Below are positions 8,025 to 14,870 of a stretch of DNA of 21,833 bases, piece after piece. The notes beneath the pieces are model-generated. The model made no database searches. It was not told where the DNA came from and saw only the letters and a list, made by a program, of their open reading frames with translations. Position 1 is the stretch's first letter. Each line of letters begins with the position of its first letter. Source of the DNA: Flavobacteriales bacterium UBA1958 (GTDB lineage: Bacteria; Bacteroidota; Bacteroidia; Flavobacteriales_D; Sanyastnellaceae); contig DDEI01000002.1 of assembly GCA_002336675.1 (NCBI GenBank), forward strand, positions 2,929 through 24,761, given 5' to 3'. The translations under genes were made by a program, and so were the position numbers.

Positions 8025-9398
8025 CTAGTGGTCAGCCTTTTTAAAATTTTCACCAGAAGATTTTAATATTGTTTTTAACTCATTTAATGCTAATACCGGG
8101 AAGAACCTGGCAAACAGCAAGAAAAGAGTCATGAAAATCCCTAAGGTTCCAATAAATATCCCCAAATCCACGAATGTAGAGTGAAACTCACTCCATGAGG
8201 ATGGTAAGTAATCTCTGTGCAGTGATGTAACGATAATTACATATCTCTCATACCACATCCCCAGATTAATGATTAGCGACATTATAAAGGTGAACATTAG
8301 ACTAGTTCTTAACTTTTTAAACCAGAATAACTGTGGACTAACAACGTTACAGGTCATCATAATGGCATAAGACCACCAGTAAGGCCCTGTAGCTCTATTG
8401 ATAAATGCATAAGATTCATACTCGACACCTGAGTACCAAGAAATAAAGAGTTCAGTGATGTAAGCTACACCAACAATAGAACCTGTAACAATAATTACAA
8501 TGTTCATATACTCCACATGTTTCGTATGAATATACGCTTCCAGCCCCATCACTTTTCTCATAATTAGCAGAAGCGTAAGAACCATAGCAAATCCAGAGAA
8601 TACGGCTCCAGAGACAAAATAAGGGGGGAATATAGTAGTATGCCATCCTGGAATTACTGCAGTAGCAAAATCCATAGATACAATAGAGTGAACAGAGAAT
8701 ACAAGAGGAGTAGCTATACCTGCTAACACCAAAGAGACCTCTTCAAACCTTGTCCAATGCTTAGCCCTTCCGGACCATCCAAAACTCAATGCTGTATACA
8801 ATTTCTTTCTCCAACCTCCCGTAACTTTATCTCTAATAGTAGCGAAATCAGGGATTAAACCAATGTACCAGAAAACAAGTGATACAGAGAAATAAGTAGA
8901 AATAGCGAACACATCCCAAAGCAGGGGTGAGTTAAAGTTTACCCAGAGCGACCCAAATTGATTTGGTAGAGGGAATACCCAGTAGGCTTGCCAGATTCTG
9001 CCCATGTGTATCCCTGGGAAAAGTGCTGCCATCATTACAGCAAATATGGTCATGGCTTCTGCAGAACGGTTTATAGCCATTCTCCATTTCTGTCTGAACA
9101 AAAGAAGTACGGCTGATATTAGCGTTCCAGCATGGCCGATTCCGACCCACCAAACGAAGTTAGTTATGTCCCATGCCCATCCAACTGTTTTATTCAGACC
9201 CCATGTTCCAATTCCAACTCCCAATAGATAGAGAATGTTACCTACACCCCAAGCAGCTATTATTCCGCTTATCGTGATTAACACTTTCCACCACATAGTA
9301 GGCGACCCTACTATAGGAGCCATTACATCCTCAGTAATTTGAGAATAAGACTTATCACCTAGTATCAGGGGTTCTCTTATGGCTGCTTCTTTTTGCAT
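8025..9398 (-). CDS. actC: ACIII quinol-binding membrane subunit ActC (NrfD/PsrC family)
   Basis: ActC is the NrfD-like integral membrane subunit of ACIII, and the quinol-oxidising site lies here next to the FeS subunit ActB. The protein has 457 residues and about ten hydrophobic segments, the first at roughly 36-60. Conserved-looking polar positions near the expected quinol pocket include H89 (GIGHAGTLIS) and H131 (FPGIHMGRIW), typical of the family. The N-terminus (about 30 residues, including REPLILGDKSYSQIT) is polar, as expected for a segment contacting neighbours. It follows actB by 13 bp and precedes actD by 22 bp. The length matches Bacteroidota ActC. Confidence 0.95.
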   Translation of the reverse strand: MQKEAAIREPLILGDKSYSQITEDVMAPIVGSPTMWWKVLITISGIIAAWGVGNILYLLGVGIGTWGLNKTVGWAWDITNFVWWVGIGHAGTLISAVLLLFRQKWRMAINRSAEAMTIFAVMMAALFPGIHMGRIWQAYWVFPLPNQFGSLWVNFNSPLLWDVFAISTYFSVSLVFWYIGLIPDFATIRDKVTGGWRKKLYTALSFGWSGRAKHWTRFEEVSLVLAGIATPLVFSVHSIVSMDFATAVIPGWHTTIFPPYFVSGAVFSGFAMVLTLLLIMRKVMGLEAYIHTKHVEYMNIVIIVTGSIVGVAYITELFISWYSGVEYESYAFINRATGPYWWSYAIMMTCNVVSPQLFWFKKLRTSLMFTFIMSLIINLGMWYERYVIIVTSLHRDYLPSSWSEFHSTFVDLGIFIGTLGIFMTLFLLFARFFPVLALNELKTILKSSGENFKKADH

Positions 9399-9411
9399 AC
9401 TATCTTATCTT

Positions 9412-12400
9412 TTAAGCTTCAGTATTTCTTACTATGGTCTGGTAATAGATATTAGGCTGCACCCCTATTTCTTCTAACGCTCCATAAGCTCTGTTATCTT
9501 TAGACAACTGAGTCACATTTGACTTCTTATCATTTAAATCCCCAAACGTAATTGCATGCGATGGACAAGCCTCTGCGCACGCACAATCAACATCTCCATC
9601 TCCAATTGGTTTTCCTTGTTTTTTAGCTTCTAGCTTCGCAGCCTGAATATTTTGAACACATAAACTACATTTCTCCATAACTCCCCTTGACCTCACGGTC
9701 ACATCTGGATTAAGAACCATTCTACCATACTCTTGTTGAGACACATTTATATGCTTGAATTTTTTATATGCCTGGTAATTAAACCAATTAAATCTTCTTA
9801 CTTTATAAGGACAGTTATTAGCACAATACCTCGTTCCTATACATCTGTTATAAGTCATCTGATTAAGGCCTTCATTACTGTGTGTCGTGGCTGCTACAGG
9901 ACAAACGGTCTCACAAGGTGCGTGATTACAATGCTGACACATCATAGGCATATGAACTGTTTGAGGGTTATCCTCAGGGTTCTCCATGTCTGCGTATGCT
10001 CCTATAGTCCCCAGGCCTTTAGCTTCTATAGCCTCAGTATCATTTATAGACTTAATTTCAGAAGAATAATATCTATCTATTCTCATCCAGTGCATATCTC
10101 TATGACGATGTACTTCATCTTTTCCTACTACTGGCACATTATTCTCTATGTGACAGGCTGTGACACAAGCTCCACATCCATCGCAAGAGCCTAAATCAAT
10201 ACTCATCCCCCATCTATGGCCTACTTGCTCTACAGAATGTGCTTCCCATAAATCAAAGTTTCTTACATGACTTTTATCTCTGCCATCTAACACCCCGTCA
10301 TCATTCATATCCTCATGTACTACCAATCCAGGCATTACATTGTAGGTTGACATTCCCTTAGGCTTGTTCTTCTCTTCTTGAAACTGAGATAGCGAAGTTT
10401 CTTTGACCACAGAGTCTCTTCCCATAACAGTGCTATGCATCTGCGTAGAAGCTATTTTATACTCTTCATCTGTTAATTCAAGCGATGCAATGTTGGAATA
10501 AACATGTTCACCATTCACTAAAGAAGTAAAGCTAAACACATTAGCTCCGATAGGAGTTCTCACTGCATTTTCTTCCGAACCTGAATTCAAATAATCTCCG
10601 TACTCCCCAGTTTGATAGGCAGCCCTTCCTATAAGTTCATCTCCAGCACCCCGACCGTAACCTAGTGCTATTCCAATAGTTTTTGGCGCTTGACCTGGCT
10701 GAGGCATTATAGGTAAATTAACCGTTCTTCCATTTACAGTCACATTTGCTTTTATAGCAAATGTTCTTTGACCTAAATAAATGTGATCACCAATACCCAT
10801 TTCCCTCATATCAGAAGGGGCCATAGTAATGTAGTTATCCCATGTTACTTTAGTCATAGGATCAGGAAGCTCTTGAAGAAAGGGGTTGTTCGCATGATTA
10901 CCCGCTCCCATTCCTACTTTTTCATATAACTTGATTTCCCAATCTCCTGTTTTAACCGCTTTGACAGATGCTAGGGCAGCTGAAATATCCACTGCTGTTG
11001 AATTCTCCTCTTCAAAAGAAAAAATATTTTCTGAAGCAACAGAACCCGACCAAACACCAGACATCACTGCTTTATTCCAAGTGTCATCGAAATGTTTAGT
11101 GGCCTCTGAATAGCCAGGATTATAATTCGTTCTTAAGTAATTATACCAAGACACATCATTGCTTGCCCATTTCAATAGACTTTCCTGAGCTGGCCTGGTA
11201 CTCCATAATTTATTTATAGCTGGTTGAGCTACATCTGTTCTTCCTGCATAGGGAGAGAAATCACCCCATGATTCTAGAAAGTGATTATCAGGACACATAT
11301 ACTTGCACTTACTCCCTGTCTCATCTGCATGAGAGTTAAATGAAATTGATGTTTTCACCTTTGCAAGGCCTGAAACAAAATCAGCCGCATTCGGAAGTGA
11401 ATACGCTGGATTTACTCCCATAATTATAAGAGCCCCGACTTTACCAGAGTTCATCTCCTTAATTAGGTTAGTGACTTTAGTATCATCTCCCTGGAATAAA
11501 TTAATCCCTTCAGAACAATCTAAAGTAACCCCTTCGTTTCCTAATACTTTATTTATCTCAGCTACTATTTTCTGAATATTAGAATCATTGCTTCCTGCAA
11601 CAACTAAAGAGGCGCCTTTTTCTATATTCGCTTTTAACTTGTCTGCTGCCAAATTCACCTTATAAGCTAGACTCTCTGAAAGACCTTCCAATGAACCTCC
11701 AGTAATAGCCGCATAAAGACCTGAAACTATTAAACCCTCTTCAGATGGTTTTATGATTGTTCGGTGATCCGCATTTGATCCAGTCAAAGACATATTAGAC
11801 TCAAAATGATGGGATTGCAACATCCAACTTCCCTCAGGCTTTCTACTTTTCGAATATTGAGATTGGAAAACATTTGGTGTCAACCATGTTCCTAGATAAT
11901 CCGCAGCAACTGAAACCACAACTCTAGCCTTAGAAAAATCATACTTCGGCAATACTCCGTTATTTGCTTTTCTCAATCCACTATATGAAACAGCATCATA
12001 TTGAACATGCTTAGCTTCATATTTATTTTTGAATTCCGCTATAACCTTTTTAGTGCTTGGACTTATTATAGTAGAACTTAAGATTCTAACGTTAGATGCA
12101 GCCGCTAATTCATCCATAATTGCATTATCCACTGTAGACCAAGTCATGGCGTCATCTCCCATTTGAGGCCCCCTTAACCTTTCTTCATCATAAAGAGAGA
12201 TTACAGAAGAGTTAATTCTAGCATTTATCCCCCCCTCCCCGAAATCTTTGTTAGGCTTAATGAAAATAGGTCTTCCCTCTCTAGTTTTAACTAAAATATT
12301 TCCATAATCATTGCCATCATAATAGGTGCTAGCATAATAATTAGCTACTCCGGGCACTATTTCAGCCGGCCTATTTATGTATGGAATAGATTTTATTACA

Positions 12401-12618
12401 GGCGCCTCACAAGCTGCTAATGTAGCCGCTGTTACACTGAACCCCATAAACTTCAAGAAATCTCTTCTTGGAGTAGAGGTCTCATCTAAACTTTCTTCAG
12501 CTAAAAATTCAGCCGCCTCCTGCGTTTCCGCTGTAAATTCATTTTGAACAGACTCTTTATACTCCTCAGTTCCGTGAAGCTCGTCTAATCCTGTCCAGTA
12601 TTTTTTGGTTACTCCCAT
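9412..12618 (-). CDS. actB: ACIII molybdopterin-like/FeS subunit ActB (Tat-variant)
   Basis: ActB is the large extracytoplasmic ACIII subunit, a fusion of a molybdopterin-oxidoreductase-like domain that lacks the cofactor in characterised homologues and a ferredoxin-like FeS domain that carries electrons from ActC to the hemes. It has 1068 residues. A twin-arginine signal sits unusually far in (RRDFLKFMGF, 51-60, ending at LAAC with C70), as in the Tat-variant family. The C-terminal cluster motifs are C812/C815/C818/C822, C894/C897/C902/C906, C926/C932/C936 and C984/C987/C1014/C1018, with extra C1012. The third reads CIGTRYCANNC, so one cysteine is a Thr; this fits the single 3Fe-4S cluster reported for ACIII beside three 4Fe-4S clusters. 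It lies 21 bp after actA and 13 bp before actC. Confidence 0.95.
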   Translation of the reverse strand: MGVTKKYWTGLDELHGTEEYKESVQNEFTAETQEAAEFLAEESLDETSTPRRDFLKFMGFSVTAATLAACEAPVIKSIPYINRPAEIVPGVANYYASTYYDGNDYGNILVKTREGRPIFIKPNKDFGEGGINARINSSVISLYDEERLRGPQMGDDAMTWSTVDNAIMDELAAASNVRILSSTIISPSTKKVIAEFKNKYEAKHVQYDAVSYSGLRKANNGVLPKYDFSKARVVVSVAADYLGTWLTPNVFQSQYSKSRKPEGSWMLQSHHFESNMSLTGSNADHRTIIKPSEEGLIVSGLYAAITGGSLEGLSESLAYKVNLAADKLKANIEKGASLVVAGSNDSNIQKIVAEINKVLGNEGVTLDCSEGINLFQGDDTKVTNLIKEMNSGKVGALIIMGVNPAYSLPNAADFVSGLAKVKTSISFNSHADETGSKCKYMCPDNHFLESWGDFSPYAGRTDVAQPAINKLWSTRPAQESLLKWASNDVSWYNYLRTNYNPGYSEATKHFDDTWNKAVMSGVWSGSVASENIFSFEEENSTAVDISAALASVKAVKTGDWEIKLYEKVGMGAGNHANNPFLQELPDPMTKVTWDNYITMAPSDMREMGIGDHIYLGQRTFAIKANVTVNGRTVNLPIMPQPGQAPKTIGIALGYGRGAGDELIGRAAYQTGEYGDYLNSGSEENAVRTPIGANVFSFTSLVNGEHVYSNIASLELTDEEYKIASTQMHSTVMGRDSVVKETSLSQFQEEKNKPKGMSTYNVMPGLVVHEDMNDDGVLDGRDKSHVRNFDLWEAHSVEQVGHRWGMSIDLGSCDGCGACVTACHIENNVPVVGKDEVHRHRDMHWMRIDRYYSSEIKSINDTEAIEAKGLGTIGAYADMENPEDNPQTVHMPMMCQHCNHAPCETVCPVAATTHSNEGLNQMTYNRCIGTRYCANNCPYKVRRFNWFNYQAYKKFKHINVSQQEYGRMVLNPDVTVRSRGVMEKCSLCVQNIQAAKLEAKKQGKPIGDGDVDCACAEACPSHAITFGDLNDKKSNVTQLSKDNRAYGALEEIGVQPNIYYQTIVRNTEA

Positions 12619-12639
12619 TTTTTCTCTAAGAATTATGGT

Positions 12640-14049
12640 TTAGTAATGACACTTAGAACACTCCCATCCTCCCAGTTCCTTAACTGTGATAACGTTGTCT
12701 TCTAAATATTTCTTTAAATCTCTTTTTCCCAAATCAGTCTCTATGAGCCTGTCGTGTATCTCCTGATAATATCCATTTTCTGTATTCATTACTGATATAC
12801 CCGCCTTATTATGACATTCTATACACCAACCCATGGTAAGCACATCTTTTTCTAGAGAAATGATACTTACGTCTTCCTCAGCCAATTTCATTATCTCTTC
12901 TGATGTGGCAACCTTACCTAGCATGTAATCTTGATCCACTGGCCCATGACACTGTTGACAAGCTAATCCAGCAACATTCACATGCTGCGAGTGATTGAAA
13001 TAAACATGGTCTGGAAGATTATGTACCTTATTCCATGTTATTGGTTGCTGATCATAATCCGCGATATATGTCCCAGCTTCCGGATCAAACCCCACGTAAT
13101 CATATATTTTCTGAATCTCAGCAGTCATCTCATCATTATGCCCTTTCTTCACCCCCTTATGGCAGTTCATACATAGCATTGGCTCTGGAAGTCCTGCATG
13201 CTTAGATTTACTGGCTGAATTGTGACAATACTCGCAGTTTATTCCATTCTTTCCTGCGTGCAGCTTGTGGTTAAAAGCAATAGGTTGATCGGGCATATGA
13301 CCTTCCATAATATTGATAGCCATTCCTAAATTGTACCCCCAAGGAATAAGGAAGAATATGACGATAACAAAAGTCAGAATAGAGGCAAACGCTTTATTAT
13401 CCCACAACCAGCCCTTAACTCTATCGCCATAAGATTTGGGAGCTACGCCATCCCCAGTCTCTCTCTCTTGGATACTCGACCCAATGGCCCTTCCAGCCCC
13501 TGATGCCGCTACAGCTATAATAGCAAAAATAACGGCAAGTATTAAATACCAGAAAACAGGGTTATCCTCACCTACCTCTTCCACTTTAGCATTATACCAA
13601 TCCTTTTCACCAACAGAGCTTAAAACAACAGGAGGTACGTATTCCGAAACATAAGTTAAAACGTTATTAATATCTACATCATTAACGGCTTGATTCTGCA
13701 TCCAGCCGAACTGAGGCGTCCACTTGTTTGCCATGCCAACTACATAAGCATCTCCAGTAGCGAAAGCTTTCTTCGGATTTTTTATCCAAGTATTGATGAG
13801 CTCATCTTTTCCTTTCCATCTGAGAGCAACCCCTTTCAACGAAGGAGCCGCCAAAACACTGCCATCTAAAGAGTGACAAGTGGCACAGTTATTATTGAAA
13901 ACAGATTCTCCCGCATCGTAATCTCCACCTTCATGGATAGTAGCAAACGTCTGTAAACTCAGGAATAATATCGCTAGAGAACTAAGCAATTTATAGCTCC
14001 TACTAAGTTGGCTCTGCACTTTAGGCAGTGTGTTATTTCCGCTCTTCAT
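12640..14049 (-). CDS. actA: ACIII multiheme cytochrome c ActA (monoheme plus pentaheme)
   Basis: ActA is the multiheme c-type cytochrome subunit that takes electrons from ActB. It has 469 residues. An N-terminal hydrophobic segment (20-37) is followed by a cytochrome c domain with CATCH (55-59). Membrane segments follow at about 165-185 and 221-245. The C-terminal block has CEYCH (272-276), CMNCH (293-297), CQQCH (364-368), CIECH (409-413) and CSKCH (464-468), the last motif one residue from the end. That makes six CXXCH motifs: a monoheme domain fused to a pentaheme cytochrome c3-like domain. M106 or M117 could ligate the first heme. The many additional His residues (for example H251, H261, H352, H356) can supply distal ligands. 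It is the first gene of the operon, with a predicted leader of only about 20 nt. Confidence 0.95.
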   Translation of the reverse strand: MKSGNNTLPKVQSQLSRSYKLLSSLAILFLSLQTFATIHEGGDYDAGESVFNNNCATCHSLDGSVLAAPSLKGVALRWKGKDELINTWIKNPKKAFATGDAYVVGMANKWTPQFGWMQNQAVNDVDINNVLTYVSEYVPPVVLSSVGEKDWYNAKVEEVGEDNPVFWYLILAVIFAIIAVAASGAGRAIGSSIQERETGDGVAPKSYGDRVKGWLWDNKAFASILTFVIVIFFLIPWGYNLGMAINIMEGHMPDQPIAFNHKLHAGKNGINCEYCHNSASKSKHAGLPEPMLCMNCHKGVKKGHNDEMTAEIQKIYDYVGFDPEAGTYIADYDQQPITWNKVHNLPDHVYFNHSQHVNVAGLACQQCHGPVDQDYMLGKVATSEEIMKLAEEDVSIISLEKDVLTMGWCIECHNKAGISVMNTENGYYQEIHDRLIETDLGKRDLKKYLEDNVITVKELGGWECSKCHY

Positions 14050-14076
14050 TGTCTAAATCGGGTCGAAATTCGAGGG

Positions 14077-14084
14077 CAAATTTA
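14077..14084 (-). promoter_or_regulatory. actA operon -7 promoter element
   Basis: On the minus strand, TAAATTTG followed by C fully matches the Bacteroidota -7 consensus TAnnTTTGC. It predicts a transcription start near 14070 and a leader of about 20 nt before the actA ATG at 14049. No clear TTTG -33 element lies at the usual 19-bp spacing, which would fit a promoter that needs an activator. Confidence 0.55.
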
Positions 14085-14129
14085 ACTGATTTATGCCCTA
14101 GGAATGTCACATTTCACAGCCAAAAACTT

Positions 14130-14150
14130 TATTTAGAATCCTTCTAAATA
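14130..14150. promoter_or_regulatory. 9-3-9 perfect inverted repeat, candidate operator
   Basis: TATTTAGAA (14130-14138) and TTCTAAATA (14142-14150) are perfect inverted arms around a TCC spacer. The site is about 60-80 bp upstream of the predicted actA transcription start and about 130 bp upstream of the SPOR gene on the other strand. There is no T-tract, and it lies far from any stop codon, so it looks like a dimeric regulator site rather than a terminator. The regulator is unknown. Confidence 0.4.
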
Positions 14151-14267
14151 GCGTCTCTCTTTAGCAAACATCAAATGTACAGAACACGACAACATAGTCT
14201 TTAGCACAGTTATTGATTCCATACAACAGAGCAAAATCAGAAGCTCGAGCACTAATGAAGTTCAAAC

Positions 14268-14275
14268 TATATTTG
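14268..14275 (+). promoter_or_regulatory. -7 promoter element of the SPOR-domain gene
   Basis: TATATTTG matches TAnnTTTG exactly, and only four bases (TACC) separate it from the ATG at 14280. If active, transcription would begin at or just after the A of the ATG, giving a leaderless mRNA. No convincing -33 element is visible. Confidence 0.4.
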
Positions 14276-14279
14276 TACC

Positions 14280-14846
14280 ATGAAGAATTTGATCCTTTCT
14301 GTCTTATCTGTTGTTTTCCTTCTAATTTCCTCTCAAGGGGTTGCACAAGAAGATAAAACTTTTTGGCAAAAGTTATTTAGCGAGAAATTCAAACAACTCG
14401 ATGCGGAGGATCCGAAAAACTCTCAAGATTCGTTAGCGGTTCTTTTGAATAAGCATTTAAAGGAAGAGTCTAACACCAAAACAACTCCAACAAAGAATAA
14501 TGACATTCAAATTGCAGATAGCGCCGTTAATCCTGCATTAAAAGGAATAGGTTCTTTAACTATTAAGGCAGATAAGAACATCCTAGACTGGTTAGATAGC
14601 GCGAAAGTAGCAACTCGAGTAGGATTTAGGATACAAGTGTTTACGGGAGATTTAACCGAAGCTCGGACTATTAAATCACTCCTACTAAACTCAGGCGAAC
14701 GAGCCACTTTAAGATATAATTCTTCAGATTACTATGTGAGAATAGGCGATTTCAGAAACTACATATCTGCCGAGAAAAAACTAAGCGAACTTCAGAAATT
14801 ATATCCCAGTGCTTATTTAGTAAGAGACAAAATTAAATTAGACTAA
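14280..14846 (+). CDS. secreted SPOR-domain protein
   Basis: The 188-residue precursor starts with a type I signal peptide (MKNLILSVLSVVFLLISSQGVAQ, about residues 1-23, in two parts here: hydrophobic core LILSVLSVVFLLISS). A low-complexity Lys/Asn/Asp/Thr-rich linker of about 85 residues follows, and then a C-terminal SPOR domain (about 115-185), recognisable from GFRIQVFTGDLTEARTIKS, YYVRIGDF and the Tyr-Pro-Ser-Ala-Tyr segment before the end. SPOR domains bind denuded septal peptidoglycan, so a role in cell-envelope or division-site binding is likely, in the periplasm. It is divergent from actA and convergent with infB, and lies alone on the plus strand between two minus-strand operons. 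The order infB, SPOR gene, actA is, as I recall, common in Bacteroidota. Confidence 0.88.
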   Translation: MKNLILSVLSVVFLLISSQGVAQEDKTFWQKLFSEKFKQLDAEDPKNSQDSLAVLLNKHLKEESNTKTTPTKNNDIQIADSAVNPALKGIGSLTIKADKNILDWLDSAKVATRVGFRIQVFTGDLTEARTIKSLLLNSGERATLRYNSSDYYVRIGDFRNYISAEKKLSELQKLYPSAYLVRDKIKLD

Positions 14847-14870
14847 CTGATTTAACAGTTAAATCTAATT
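14836..14870. terminator. hairpin shared by the convergent SPOR gene and infB ends
   Basis: The outer arms AATTAGA (14836-14842) and TCTAATT (14864-14870) and inner arms AACTG (14845-14849) and CAGTT (14856-14860) form a symmetrical AT-rich hairpin that covers both stop codons (TAA at 14844-14846, and the infB stop at 14865-14867). The T-tracts on either side are poor. It may act as a weak bidirectional terminator or as a 3'-end stabiliser. Confidence 0.4.

Noticed and set aside
9733..10194. 153-residue open frame on the plus strand
   Set aside because: It lies wholly opposite the FeS domain of actB, has no ribosome-binding site or family resemblance, and its translation is irregular and Tyr/Ser/Ile-rich as expected from an antisense frame.
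9412..12618. ActB as an active molybdenum oxidoreductase (for example nitrate or polysulfide reductase)
   Set aside because: The Tat signal and domain layout resemble those enzymes, but the operon is clearly ACIII and the homologous ActB domain is known to lack the molybdopterin cofactor.
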